Positions 41,598 through 52,030 of a stretch of 64,000 bases of DNA are shown one piece after another; the stretch's first letter is position 1, and the number at the start of each line of letters is the position of its first letter. The notes under the pieces were generated by a model. That model was not told the origin of the DNA. It saw only the letters and a program-made list of their open reading frames with translations, and searched no databases. The position numbers and the translations under genes are program-made. Source of the DNA: Chondrus crispus (lineage: Eukaryota; Rhodophyta; Florideophyceae; Gigartinales; Gigartinaceae); contig NW_005179290.1 of assembly GCF_000350225.1 (NCBI RefSeq), positions 1-64,000 on the forward strand, written 5' to 3'.

Positions 41598-42251
41598 ATG
41601 AACGTGGTCGAAAAGCAATTTGGAGGGGAACCAATCAAAATCCCTTCTCCTCATCGTCAATGCAAGGAGGTGTTAGACTCGTCAGGCTTGTCGGATGCAC
41701 TCGTGGAGCAAGTGAGTGCCTTGTGCTATATCGCGTCAAACAATCCGGTAACGCAGAACTTTATTGAAACAGCGCTGAGGAATGTAGTTGCCAAAGCAAT
41801 GCAAGTGAGGGATTATGATAAAACTTTTCCATTAGACAGAGCAACTGGGAAAATCAATCTTGAGGGAATGGATGGATTTGAAGATTGGTGTCACGATGAC
41901 ATGGAGATAACGAATTGCTTCGTAACATGTCCTAGGCAAGATGCAGCATTAAGCTACATAATTGAGGCATGCGATGATCCGGTCCCTATGAAGAAACAAG
42001 CTGCAGAATACTGCAAACCCGTGATGTTATCACCAATGGAGGTTCAAATGATTGAAGCTGTCACTCTCAATGAATCAAGCAGCTCTTCTGGATTTGAAGA
42101 CGATGCGGGTTCTCTTGTCCTAGATATGAAATCTCCGTCTTTTACAGAGGATTTGAAAAGGTTTCGTTCTGAGCTTGGCAGTGGGCTCCGTTTAAGCCCA
42201 GTGGCGAAAGAAAACTGGTGCAGTACTGCAGAGCTGAAAGATATTTGTTAG
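41598..42251 (+). CDS. Hypothetical protein, no family recognised
   Basis: ATG at 41598 gives 217 residues ending at TAG 42251. The N-terminal half looks folded (CKEVLDSSGLSDALVEQVSA, NPVTQNFIETALRNVVAKAM), with several Cys (WCHDD, NCFVTC, EACDD). It then becomes acidic and Ser-rich (TLNESSSSSGFEDDAG). No signal peptide or membrane segment. Base composition is more AT-rich than most neighbours, and the next 1.6 kb is a compound inverted-repeat element. It may be a lineage-specific gene. Confidence 0.5.
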   Translation: MNVVEKQFGGEPIKIPSPHRQCKEVLDSSGLSDALVEQVSALCYIASNNPVTQNFIETALRNVVAKAMQVRDYDKTFPLDRATGKINLEGMDGFEDWCHDDMEITNCFVTCPRQDAALSYIIEACDDPVPMKKQAAEYCKPVMLSPMEVQMIEAVTLNESSSSSGFEDDAGSLVLDMKSPSFTEDLKRFRSELGSGLRLSPVAKENWCSTAELKDIC

Positions 42252-43905
42252 ATGCACGGCAGCCTTCTATTCATGGGCAGAATGATACTGTGTGTTACCC
42301 TGAAGAGTAAACGCCCTTTAGGGCGGGAGTGTTACGTTCTGAGGAAAAGATATGACTGGCGGTGCGAAGCAGAAAACGCTTTCGTAAATAGTACCCTTAA
42401 AGGGTACCTTAGGGTGACCCCACCGCGCCTTGCCCAAAATCGCAAAAAGCAGACAGTTGTCCTCCGGTAATTGGATCTACTATCTTTTAATCAAGCCGCG
42501 CTTTGGGGGAGGTGGTGATTCAGAGATGAACCCCACCGCGCCTGTAACACGATACATCTATTCATATTCAGGGTCACCCCAATTAGGCTACAAGTATGTC
42601 GTAGAAATACATTTGGCGCAAAGAAGCAAGCTAATGCACGCGTCTGTTCCACAATTGGCGGCAACTTTTGCTCGTCACTTGCCCGCTCTCCATAATATGT
42701 AGGCTCCTGTTTGGGAATTATCAACTCGGCAAGTACACCACGCTTTCAATTCGCGGCGTTCTCAGACACTGCGCTCTCAGCAACGCACAGGGCAAGATTC
42801 TCCTCGTCTGACCACCCCAGTCCCTTACCCTTTTTCCTCACTCTTAATGCCGAGTCATCAGTCCTAGTAACCACCTCAGCCATTGCCTGCACTTCTCAGA
42901 AGACGAGAAGGAGGGAGAAGATGGGAAATGTCCACGAGCGAAGGCTGCACAACACTCCTTTTTGCGTCCCACACTATTGATGGGACTTCAGTCAAAACAG
43001 CCCCAAAGCCATTTGGAAGAGCTTTGGTAGAGCTGTAAGCACATGAAATTCAGATGTTTTCTGTACCGTTACTATAGAACGAAGCTCGCCCAAACGGCGC
43101 TTTGGACAAAAATCTCGACCAAATAATTTTGGTTTGGAAAAGAATCCTTCCCAAATTCTAAACTTTAGGACAAATGGTGGCGCGGTGGGGTTCAAAATTT
43201 CTTCCATCGGTCCGAACTTTAGTCCATCGGTCCAAACTTTAGTGGTTGGAATTTTAGGACAGAAATTTTGTTGGCGGTGGGGTCACCCATAGGAGATGTG
43301 AATCAAGAGCAATACAGTAATTTACAGTATATAGGACTTCGAAAGACCTCAGCGTCAGCCCCAGGGGCTGGTCTGGATACGAATATTGTCTGCTACTGTG
43401 CAGAGTTGACGCAGGAAAGCCTCGGAGATTAGGTTGGACAACATGAACTCCCTGCTTGTACACGAAAGTTTCGATGTGATTCCCTTCAAAACACGATTCT
43501 TTCAATGAAACCATCTTGTCCTTTCTCAACTACTGTACAGTAATAATAAAGCGCTACAGAGTGTGGTCCTGCTCCGAGCTAAGGACCACAGCGGCTTCCG
43601 CCAATCATCACGTAGCTGGTGGAATGTACGTCTGCCGACACTCACCGACATTATTTTTGAAAATTTGAGTATGTCCACGTGTGCGTTTTTGGGGGGAAAT
43701 CAAGCAGTTCAAAATCTTCCTTGCATTTGATACGGTGATGCGCAACCTCGCCGCAACAAGGCCAGCGCTTCCTGTGCGGACCGGTTTCCACAAGAGGCTC
43801 TCGGCGCGGACAAAGGCTTGCATCTGGGCTTGGTTTGACTTGTCGTACAAAGTTTATGTTAACTGCGAGTAAAGCTTGAAGCCACGTTTGGTCGTCCTCA
43901 TCGAC
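42252..43905. other. Region between orphan gene and TOG gene
   Basis: Besides the compound element it holds two short palindromes (CGCCCTTTAGGGCG near 42310; GTACCCTTAAAGGGTAC near 42391) and TACAGTA/TACTGTA words (43313-43335, 43530). No supported gene; the minus-strand ORFs at 43.6-44.0 kb overlap the next gene and lack features. Confidence 0.4.
42412..43288. mobile_element. Compound inverted-repeat element (nested MITE candidate)
   Basis: Outer ends are GGGTGACCCCACCGC (42412-42426) and its complement (43274-43288). An inner inverted pair, GAACCCCACCGCGCC (42528-42542) and complement (43179-43193), is closely related to the outer one. Two direct 18-bp copies of a CATCGGTCCRAACTTTAGT word lie at 43204-43241. 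There is no transposase ORF, and no clear target duplication was found. The structure suggests one element inserted into a related one, or a foldback element with duplicated ends. Confidence 0.55.
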
Positions 43906-45021
43906 ATGCCACGACCACTCGACACGCCGGCACGCGCCGCAAAGGCACGCAGGCCGCAGACTCGTGAATGGCGTCGTCTCCTTTCTGAGGCTGCAGCACA
44001 GGATGAGTCGGCAATTGTTATCCGACAGAAGCTTCGCATGCACCTGGACGCTGCCGACCGCTTGGCGTCTAAACTACAGGTTCCAGCCCAGCCATCGCAA
44101 GTCATCACGCAAGCTCACCCATTACAGACTCTGGATTCTTTGGAAAACGATTGGAACGAGAGAGTGCAAGCCCTACAATCCCTCTGCGAAAATCCCAGTA
44201 AGTTTAATATCGAACCGCTCGCAACATGGCTTTCCAAACAGCTCGGGGACCTTCGCTCAAAAGTTGTGGTCAGCGCTTCCGAAGCCATTGCATGTGTTGC
44301 ATCTAGGCGACTCTTCTCGGCAGAACAAGCTGCTGAAGTTTTCTGTAGTGCCGCTGCAGGCGTCAGCGTTTCGAAAAAGGTTATGGCCGAGGCTCGCCGT
44401 ACGGCTGCAAAAGCTGTCATTGAAGGACACTCGGAGGGTCTTCTCTTTGATACTATCGCAGGCGTAGCGAAAGACTCTCGCCATCCAGCAGCAAGACGAC
44501 TTGCCCTCGACACACTAGCCACTGCTACTGAGAAGATCGGCGCATGCACATATATTTCGGATCAAGTCGCTAGTGCGCTAACGGTGGGTGCAGTGGATCG
44601 TGCTCCAGTTGTACGGGAAGGTGCCCTAGAGCTTGCGAATACGTTCAGGAAAGTTTTTGGAGGCAAAAACTGGGACAAAGTAAAAAGTTCCCTACCAAAG
44701 GAAGTCGTGACGCGATTAGAAGCCAAACGTAGTTCCGGGAAGAAAGGGACCGGAATCAAGGCGGGGAGCGTTATGAAGCCAAAAGGCTTGGCTGCAAGGA
44801 AGGGGAACCCTTCCATGAGGGAACTGATACGTCAACGGCGGGAGGCCATGAAGAAGGACGTCTTGCAAAACGCTTGCAGTGGGCAGGACGTAAAGGGGAC
44901 CTCTGAGGACAGTAAGGTTGAGAGCCAGGCGGAGCCACCGAAAAAGGTTGCCCCCGTCAAACCAGGGAAGGAAAATGTGCCGGGGGAAGGGGTGCATGCG
45001 GCCCCTGGTCATTGCAAATAA
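43906..45021 (+). CDS. CLASP-like TOG-domain protein
   Basis: ATG at 43906 gives 371 residues. Residues about 75-290 form HEAT-like helical pairs of a TOG domain. Signatures are DWNERVQALQSLCEN, WLSKQLGDLRSKVVVSASEAIACVA, then AEARRTAAKAVIEG and AVDRAPVVREGALELANTF. CLASP and related TOG domains bind tubulin and stabilise microtubules at the cortex, spindle or kinetochore. The C-terminal about 90 residues are basic and then acidic and unstructured (MKPKGLAARKGNPSMRELIRQ), as in microtubule-lattice-binding tails. It has one TOG domain, much shorter than animal CLASPs (over 1000 residues). A cortical or spindle role is inference. Confidence 0.78.
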   Translation: MPRPLDTPARAAKARRPQTREWRRLLSEAAAQDESAIVIRQKLRMHLDAADRLASKLQVPAQPSQVITQAHPLQTLDSLENDWNERVQALQSLCENPSKFNIEPLATWLSKQLGDLRSKVVVSASEAIACVASRRLFSAEQAAEVFCSAAAGVSVSKKVMAEARRTAAKAVIEGHSEGLLFDTIAGVAKDSRHPAARRLALDTLATATEKIGACTYISDQVASALTVGAVDRAPVVREGALELANTFRKVFGGKNWDKVKSSLPKEVVTRLEAKRSSGKKGTGIKAGSVMKPKGLAARKGNPSMRELIRQRREAMKKDVLQNACSGQDVKGTSEDSKVESQAEPPKKVAPVKPGKENVPGEGVHAAPGHCK

Positions 45022-45161
45022 AGAATCCGCCCCGTGATGTTACTAAAAGATGAACGCGGACGCCAATTGCTTGAGGAGACCCTGCCGCGTCCAGCTACTG
45101 AGGGTTCGGTCACATCGAGGATACCCATGTGGTATTTGTAGCCTCAGAAGCAAGCAAGCCC

Positions 45162-46241
45162 CTACGTAAATGCGTCGGCGACCTCTACGACACATTCTCC
45201 AACCGAGCCACCTTTGAGCATTTTCTCCGCAATTTTCGTATGCGTGAGGTGGTATCGTTCTAGAATTTCGTTTGCATGCGCGAGCGCCGTTTGTATTCTA
45301 TCATGTGACCGTACGAGTTCATCCTCGCTTTCGGTGGTTCCTCGCTTCCGTCTCGCGCGAGTGACAGCTCGAAGTAAGGCGCGGGCGCCCTTCAAGTTGG
45401 AATCTATAAGCTTGCCATCTTGGGCGTCCTCGAAAGCGACGCCAGCCACCAGCCAGACCAAGTAGATGTCCATTTCGGCATCGGACATGTCGTCAACGAT
45501 CTGGATGTCGGAGCTGCTCCCTTCACCGTGGCGCGATGAATGAAACTTAATGATCTGCTTGGGATCCGGCCTGAAGCACATCCACGGCAGTCCCAAGACA
45601 TAGGCGACAAGGAAATGCGCGGCATCAACGCGGGCGGTCCTTACGGGATCGTCAGCGAAAATGCGGGCAAGCCCCGCGGAAATCCTTTGCCATGTAGAGG
45701 CCGCTGCTGCATACCTGTCAAACAACAAAGCGGTAAACAGCAATAACAGGACTGAAGTAGCTTCATCGGCAGAGTGGTGAACCAGCGGGGGTTCAAGAAG
45801 CTCTGCTGAAACGGCGCCAGTGACGAGGACGAGAAACGAGACGGCGAGGGAAAGATCAGCTGGTCGTTCTGGGTCAATTGGGTGGGGGTCTGGATGGGTC
45901 GCGGACGGGAGGGTGTGGGAGGCGTACCCCGGCGGGGCGGCTGTACGCAGCAGGGAGGCGAGGGCGTTCGGGGCAAGGACAGCGGAGTCGACGATGGTGG
46001 AGAGGGCTTGCGGGTCGAGGGATACTTTAGCAGTGGACATTTCCTGGAGCAGGCGGATGGCGGCAGGGTAGTCGCGGCGGCGGGCCAGAGCTTCGGCCAC
46101 GGCGTTCAGCTTCACGGAGGGGGACACATCGTCGAGGGCGCTCGCGGGATCCGAGGATTGGAGATTACAGACGACTCGGACGGCGGTTGGGCGAGGTATT
46201 CGGAGATGAGATGGGAGAAGTGGTGAGGTGAAGGAGAGCAT
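45162..46241 (-). CDS. Plastid M41-like (FtsH-protease-like) protein, catalytically degenerate
   Basis: ATG at 46241 gives 359 residues. An N-terminal transit peptide-like region (1-26) is followed by a helical repeat-like segment (LNAVAEALARRRDYPAAIRLLQEM), one or two hydrophobic segments (LSLAVSFLVLVTGAV, ATSVLLLLFTALLF) and a domain resembling plant plastid proteins related to the FtsH M41 peptidase (RVDAAHFLVAYVLGLP, AEMDIYLVWLVAGVAFEDA, then a helical tail). In M41 the zinc motif is HExxH; here the aligned segment reads RVDAAH, so the first His and the Glu are gone and proteolysis is unlikely. Plant relatives affect chloroplast development. Moderately sure of the family. Confidence 0.6.
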   Translation of the reverse strand: MLSFTSPLLPSHLRIPRPTAVRVVCNLQSSDPASALDDVSPSVKLNAVAEALARRRDYPAAIRLLQEMSTAKVSLDPQALSTIVDSAVLAPNALASLLRTAAPPGYASHTLPSATHPDPHPIDPERPADLSLAVSFLVLVTGAVSAELLEPPLVHHSADEATSVLLLLFTALLFDRYAAAASTWQRISAGLARIFADDPVRTARVDAAHFLVAYVLGLPWMCFRPDPKQIIKFHSSRHGEGSSSDIQIVDDMSDAEMDIYLVWLVAGVAFEDAQDGKLIDSNLKGARALLRAVTRARRKRGTTESEDELVRSHDRIQTALAHANEILERYHLTHTKIAEKMLKGGSVGECVVEVADAFT

Positions 46242-47081
46242 TGCGGGCGTGTGGAGAAGAGGAGGGGTGAGACAGGAGGAGCGAGAAAGAGAGCGGGGTT
46301 TCGGTTACTTGATTGTACCCTTGGGTGCTGTACAGGACAATAAGGTTGAATCGATTTGGCTTACATAACTACCTACCGCCTTGTGCCGTACGTGCTTTGT
46401 ACAATATCTGAAATGGGCATGTAAGGGATATAATGTCTAGTCCAATAGGGAGAGGTTCGATGTCGAATAGAACAAAGATGGCGGAGGGGGGACAGGTGTT
46501 CCGGCTGTCGCGTTGGGCTAGCGTGGCGTGTTCGAAAAGCGCGCAAACCACACCCACCCGGCACCCCGCCGTCCAATAGGCATGTATAAATCCTCTTTCT
46601 CCCTACTTTACAGAGGCGGATCAAACCCTTTCTCGCGTCACACCACTACCATTCCCCCCCCCGCCACGGCCAACCCGTTTTCCCTCCTTTTCCCTTTCCC
46701 TGTCCTTCGCCCGCCTCCTCCTATCCGCCGATGTCCGTCACGTGAATTCCCCCCTNNNNNNNNNNNNNNNNNNNNNNNNNNNNNNNNNNNNNNNNNNNNN
46801 NNNNNNNNNNNNNNNNNNNNNNNNNNNNNNNNNNNNNNNNNNNNNNNNNNNNNNNCGCTTTTCCGCTTCTCGGCTCTAGCGCCCCTCTCCTTTTCTCCTG
46901 GGGTGTCCAGCAGTAGAATCCCCCCCCCCCCCCCCCCCCCCCCCCTTCCCCTACTTCCAGCCGCCTCGTTCCCCCCGAGCCCGCCGCCGCCGCCGCCGCC
47001 TCGCAGCCCCGCACCGCAACCTTCGCCCACTAACCCGCTTTCCGTAACGCTTCTCTCATCCCTTTCTACCAGCCCTGCAAA
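46242..47081. other. Divergent upstream region with assembly gap
   Basis: Lies between the M41-like and ankyrin genes, which read away from each other. It includes 100 N (46756-46855) and a run of 26 C (46920-46945). ORFs drawn across the N run are not supported. No gene seen. Confidence 0.5.
46756..46855. other. Assembly gap (100 N)
   Basis: Exactly 100 N, shortly upstream of a poly-C tract that probably stopped sequencing. Confidence 0.99.
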
Positions 47082-48295
47082 ATGCCCGCTGTCGAAAATC
47101 CCGCAAACGCCCCGACCGCTGTTCCGGCTCCCAATGTCAAGCCGGCAGAAGACGTCGCGGCCCCCCCGTCGTCTGTAAACCCCTCTGCAGCCCCTCCTGC
47201 CCCCGCAACCAATCCGCAATCCACTGATTCCGCTCACGAGCCCGTCGTTCCCACAGTGCCCGGCGTGGCTGCCGAGCCCGTTGCTTCCGTCGAGTCCGTT
47301 GCTTCCACGGAGCCAGTCCCCACGGTCGAGCCTGTCGCTTCGGTCGAGGCTACCACCTCTGCTGAGCCTGCTGCTGCGGCCGAGCCCGCCGCCCCCGCCG
47401 AGGCCGCTGCCCCGCTGAGGAAGGAGCCGGGACCTCCGCCAGGGGGCGTTCGCTTTGGCAACGTCGAGATCGTAGCCCCGAGTGAACCGGTCGCACCCCC
47501 CCACCCGCAACCTGCAGTTCCCGAGGAGGACGACCCTGCGGACAAGGATTTCCAGGTCGAAGATGCCGCTCATGGTGACGAGGAAGACGCCGACCCTGAT
47601 GCCGATGCCGTCCAGATTCCCGAGGGCATGCCTGAGCTGCCTAAGGGTCTGCTCAGCCAGCTGCTTGCGAATGGCTCTCTGGGAAACAAAGTCTTGCACA
47701 AGGCCGCGGCGGAGGGCGACGTCAAGGAAGTCCGGAAGCTCCTCGCCGAGAATGGCGAAATGAAGGGCTTGATCAATGATTTGGATATGTTTGCCTACAC
47801 GCCACTACACATCGCTGCGGAGAATGGTAACTTGGATGTATGCAAGGTTCTTATCGAATTGAACGCTGACGTTAAGGCTTGCACTAAGATGTATTCTTCC
47901 ACAGCACTGCATTACGGTAAGCGTCTTGCTTCACCTCATTTCCACTCTTTGTACCCCTTTCTTGCAGTTTTGTACTAACGCGTGTCATTTTCACTTCTCT
48001 GTGTTCAGCCGTTTTCAAGGGTCACGATGATGTCGCAAAGCTCCTTCTTGAGAATGGCGCCGAGGTTAATGCGCTGACCGATGACAAGCGTACCCCGCTC
48101 TTCCAGGCCGCCTTCAAGGGCCACCTTCCTTGCGTAGAGCTTCTCCTGAAACACGGAGCAGATCAGAACATCCCGAACGATGAAGGAAAGACTCCTGCTC
48201 AGGTTGCGACGACGGATGCAATCAGGGAGTGCTTCGAAGCCGAGCCTGCGACCAAAAAGAGGAAGCTTAACGCCAACGATGAGCCTGCGAACTAA
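47082..48295 (+). CDS. Ankyrin-repeat protein (two exons)
   Basis: Exons 47082-47916 and 48009-48295, joined across a 92-bp intron with GTAAGC...TTCAG. The joined frame is 373 residues. The N-terminal about 190 residues are Pro/Ala/Val/Glu-rich and disordered (with a run of EPVASVE-type words). Then come four to five ankyrin repeats (VLHKAAAEGDVKEVRKLL, TPLHIAAENGNLDVCKVL, ALHYAVFKGHDDVAKLLLENGA, PLFQAAFKGHLPCVELLLKHGA). The C-terminus has a basic cluster (TKKRKLNAND) that could be a nuclear signal. Ankyrin repeats bind partner proteins; the partner is unknown. Without splicing the frame would end in the intron at 47978 and lose two repeats. Confidence 0.85.
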
Positions 48296-48411
48296 TTGTG
48301 AATAATTTAGTGTACTAACGTCATAAAATGCTGCATACTAACTGCTTTGACATTCACAAAGGGCCCGGTTGTCAACCAGCTCTTGTACAGGAAAAAGCTT
48401 GTCTTGAGGCG

Positions 48412-51400
48412 CTAGTCATCCCATGAGTCAGGCACGTCTTCACCCATTACAGAAGTTGGTGGCGCGGCCGGCAGTCCGTTCCTGAGTTCTCTTCTTCCAA
48501 CCTCAGTTCCTTCGTTCCATGACTGACTCGCCATTGCTGCGAAGCTGCGGTCCTCTGTTTTATTCGCTCCCTGGCGGGATGCAGAAATCCTGGCTTCTAG
48601 GGGTTGCGACGGTGTCTCAACCGAGACACCCGGCTTCGTAGCTAGTGTGTTCTGTGCGAGCAAGGCACGTTCTGAGGTGCTAAACTGCACGCTGATGCCG
48701 ATGAGATTAGAAGACATAGTCGTTCTCTCTATGACACGGTAAAATCCAACATGATCTCTTAATTCGGATTCCACTCTCCCCTCAATGGTGGCAGTCGCAG
48801 GGTATCGTGTAGAACCGGCAACATGTATCACTAGAGTTCTCCCAGATTCAAGTTGCCTGAACTTCCGCTTTTCATGCTCTCGTGCGACAAGAGCTTCTGA
48901 GAGCAAGGGGCGTGGGAGAACTGGCTTTACACCGGCCCCACGGTGGCGCACAACGAGTTGTCGACTGGTAGGCCGGCCTGATGACTCCGACTCGAGCTTG
49001 TAGTACTCGTCTGCCAGCGTGTGCACGACAAGCCGATGCAACTGCGGAAGGTCGTCAAGGACAAATTTCTTGGCCTTGCCGCCGACAATCTTCCCAAACT
49101 CACGCTCGAAAAATGCTAGCATTCCAGTTTCTCGTTCTGCAAACTGAAGCAGGAACTCACTGTATCGTGCTGGAGCAGCCCCGGAGGCGTCACCCAGAGA
49201 GGATCCTCCGTCCTTCCCAACAGCCCTTGCAAATCCTCGCAAGCGGCTTTGTCCTGCACACTCCTCGTCGCACGTTAGTCGGACGTCATCCCCATCTTCT
49301 CGCGATCCACCCATTCCACCCCGCAAACACTCGGCTTGCTCTTGTCGTCTGCCACAAGGGCAAGACACAACTATCATTTCGCGACATGGTGTATCTGGGC
49401 ATAGCATGCCGGGGTGACAATTGCTCGGACAAGCATGCATGCATTTCTTACGGGCCAGGCCACACGGCTGTGAGCATCCCTCAACGGCAGAGGGCTCACA
49501 TTCATTTGGATAGTTCCCGTGGCATGCATTTCTGCAGGCATGAACACCGCAGCGTAGCGCTCGTCCACAAGCTCTTGAGCACTTGATCCCTCTTCCACCT
49601 ACATGGCAGGGAACGAAACGACTTTCGCCATGGCCACCGATGCATTCAAACAACATGTTCTCCGCGCACGGAGGACACTCACCCTCGTGGCAGTGGAGAG
49701 GGCATTGATGACCACACTCTCTAACAATTGAACAAGTCTTGCCACATGACGGCAGTGGAGTTCCACACCGTACTGGGGGCGGTATTGAGGCAGATCCACA
49801 CGCGCAAAAGAGAGGTTCTCTGGATAAGATGCCGCACGGCGGGCACGCTCCGTGGTGCCCGCAAGCAATATCGCATTCATGGATGCCACAAGACAGCTCT
49901 TTCCCGCAAAGCTCGTTGCATCCATGTCCGATCCGCCGCCTTTCCGCGTTCGTCAGCCCTGGGCTGTATGAGGATCCTAGCACACTCACCCACAAATTCT
50001 CGCTAGATACGACGTTGGGCCTTGGCAACGCCTTTCTTTTCTTGAAGAAGCAGCAAATCGTTTGGCAACGATGCCGCCGACACGTCTGCCCTTCGTTGCA
50101 TTTCTTACTGCACACAAGGCGCTCCCGCAGTACGTCTGGCTTTTCCCCGCAAATTACCTTGACCACTGTCGCGGCGCACCTGCATTCGACCATGACCTCT
50201 GTCGTACAAGGCTTGCATCTGCCGTAATGGGCACATGTATCCTGGCACATGTGCCCTCCTAAACACCCGAGATCCTTTTCACAAATGCCTCCACAGCTTG
50301 GTATTGGATCTGTACAAGATTTTCGTGCCTCTTTCGCTTCGATAGAAAGTAAAGTCTTGCCGCATGCACAGGAGTTGACGCTAGTAGCGCTTGTGGCGCA
50401 GGGACCGCAATTTCCTGGATGGCAACGTCTGTCACATTCATGGATACCGCAGTCCAGCATACGCCCGCAAATACTCCCGCAAGCATATTGCTCTGATGCG
50501 ACTGAACAAGGAAGAGTCGTATGGTTTCCCCCGCAGTAGCAAATGACTTCCACCATGGCTTCGCATTCGCCGCAACCAAGCCCATCGTTCCTAGGATGAC
50601 AAACCTTTTCGCATGGGTGTGAACAGGCATCTCTGTGTTTTCCGCATATACCTCCACAGGAGACTCCATCAATCGGTAGTGGTTCTCCACACTTTCTGAA
50701 TATCATTTCTTTGGCACAATGACAGCGCGTTGGGGACGCTTGGACTACGCACGGGGCGCATGGACCTGGATGGCACAAACTTGTGCATTTGTGGGGACAG
50801 CCGCTCCCCTTGGCACCTCTCGGCCTTAGACAAGGGTCTCCGCAGCTCCCGGGTAAGACACCGGGTTCGAGTTGGGGATTTCTGCGTCGGCCGCAAAAAC
50901 ACTTGAAGTGGATTGATTTCGGATTCCCGGACGGGGCTCGACATCCAGGACAATTAAAGCTGGTAGGTGACTGAGTGTTCGCTTGGGCCGTCTGGTTTCC
51001 CCACTTGCGAGCACAGTGTAGATGTGTGAGGGTAAAACAGACATCACAATGCCAGATCGGGGCCGCGCGCCTAATTCGCTCCAGGCAGACGACACATTCG
51101 ACCGCTCCGCGTGCGACTTGTGCAGATAATCGATCGGATAGCTCTGTAGGGCTTTGTGAGGAGGTATGAGGAAGATTGAGATCAGTCAAGTGAGTGGAGC
51201 GTGTTGTGCGACCACTGGATGTTCCTCGACGTTTCGCGCCGCGTCCCCGGCCGCGTGGGATGGGAAGGGGGTTTTCAACGAGAACGGAAAGATCAGGGAT
51301 GCTCCCATGCGAAGTATTCGGGGAGGTGCGCGTAGAGGAGAAGGAATCCTGGCCTGGGCGTGCGCGATTGCGCGACTGGCGACGGCCGCGTGCACTTCCC

Positions 51401-51498
51401 CTGCCACGGCCCCGACCGCGACCCCGTCCGCGTGAAGAACCGCCGCCTGTGGGGATGTCAGCAAAGGGGGATATGGAACGTCCAGCTGCCGTGGGCAT
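48412..51498 (-). CDS. NFX1-type zinc-finger protein with RING/PHD-like domain and R3H
   Basis: ATG at 51498 gives 1028 residues. The N-terminus is Gly/Arg-rich (RGG type) and could bind RNA. A C4HC3 RING/PHD-like domain follows (CVVCLERI...HCDVCFTLTHLHCARKW...NCPGCRA, about 135-195), then about nine NF-X1-type zinc fingers (repeated CG..HxCxxxCHxGxCxxC, for example CPHKCTSLCHPGPCAPC) through about 740. An R3H-like segment (LPQLHRLVVHTLADEYYKL, about 820-850) comes near the end. This is the architecture of human NFX1, yeast FAP1 and plant NFXL1, nuclear transcription or ubiquitin-ligase factors. Length and order fit the family. It converges on the ankyrin gene, with 116 bp between stops. Confidence 0.92.
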   Translation of the reverse strand: MPTAAGRSISPFADIPTGGGSSRGRGRGRGRGRGSARGRRQSRNRARPGQDSFSSTRTSPNTSHGSIPDLSVLVENPLPIPRGRGRGAKRRGTSSGRTTRSTHLTDLNLPHTSSQSPTELSDRLSAQVARGAVECVVCLERIRRAAPIWHCDVCFTLTHLHCARKWGNQTAQANTQSPTSFNCPGCRAPSGNPKSIHFKCFCGRRRNPQLEPGVLPGSCGDPCLRPRGAKGSGCPHKCTSLCHPGPCAPCVVQASPTRCHCAKEMIFRKCGEPLPIDGVSCGGICGKHRDACSHPCEKVCHPRNDGLGCGECEAMVEVICYCGGNHTTLPCSVASEQYACGSICGRMLDCGIHECDRRCHPGNCGPCATSATSVNSCACGKTLLSIEAKEARKSCTDPIPSCGGICEKDLGCLGGHMCQDTCAHYGRCKPCTTEVMVECRCAATVVKVICGEKPDVLRERLVCSKKCNEGQTCRRHRCQTICCFFKKRKALPRPNVVSSENLWVSVLGSSYSPGLTNAERRRIGHGCNELCGKELSCGIHECDIACGHHGACPPCGILSREPLFCACGSASIPPPVRCGTPLPSCGKTCSIVRECGHQCPLHCHEGECPPCAENMLFECIGGHGESRFVPCHVGGRGIKCSRACGRALRCGVHACRNACHGNYPNECEPSAVEGCSQPCGLARKKCMHACPSNCHPGMLCPDTPCREMIVVSCPCGRRQEQAECLRGGMGGSREDGDDVRLTCDEECAGQSRLRGFARAVGKDGGSSLGDASGAAPARYSEFLLQFAERETGMLAFFEREFGKIVGGKAKKFVLDDLPQLHRLVVHTLADEYYKLESESSGRPTSRQLVVRHRGAGVKPVLPRPLLSEALVAREHEKRKFRQLESGRTLVIHVAGSTRYPATATIEGRVESELRDHVGFYRVIERTTMSSNLIGISVQFSTSERALLAQNTLATKPGVSVETPSQPLEARISASRQGANKTEDRSFAAMASQSWNEGTEVGRRELRNGLPAAPPTSVMGEDVPDSWDD

Positions 51499-52030
51499 GG
51501 CTCGGAAGGCCTTGCTCGAGGTTGAAGATAAAGTTGCTTCAGGCAGTGACGTTGTCGTGAGGGTCCTTTTATCATTCGAGAGAATGAGTGTGGGATGCTT
51601 GGTGCGTGGCCATGTGGCATTGATGCCAGCGCAGCAGGGTCACGTAATTCAGTCGTGATGCAATGGTGCTGTGACATCACGCATACAACCGCTCCTTTGG
51701 GAATTTCAAATATTTCTCAACCGTTTACACATTTCATGCAAGAAAAGGGAAGCTACGATATGGAAATGACACGTGTACACTACAGTATTGCCGCCGTCGG
51801 CAAGGACAGTGTCGTATACTGTAACCCCTTTTGTAACCCCTTCTGTAACCCCTTCTGTAATTTCCACTTCATGTGTTGATCTTCGCACATACCCCCGCCA
51901 CCGCCGTCACAGCATAGTCGAGCTCTAGTCGGCATTGCTCGCTAACGAACGCAGGGCCGCCCACAAGGTTCTCATCTGCCGCCTCATCATCTCTTTGCCT
52001 GTTCCCTCTGGCGATGCCCGCGACGCAGCG
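51499..52030. other. Upstream region shared by NFX1-type and SEN34 genes
   Basis: 532 bp between divergent genes. It holds a short tandem repeat (51819-51860) and TACAGTA/TACTGTA words (51781, 51817). No gene seen. Confidence 0.4.
51819..51860 (+). repeat. 12-bp tandem repeat
   Basis: About three and a half copies of CTGTAACCCCTT in the shared upstream region of two divergent genes. Confidence 0.8.

Noticed and set aside
43608-44108. Minus-strand ORFs overlapping the TOG gene start
   Set aside because: Overlap the real gene in another frame and lack domain features.
46528-47699. ORFs running across the N run at 46756-46855
   Set aside because: Translation through unknown bases is meaningless, and the minus-strand one is a Gly-rich shadow of the ankyrin gene.
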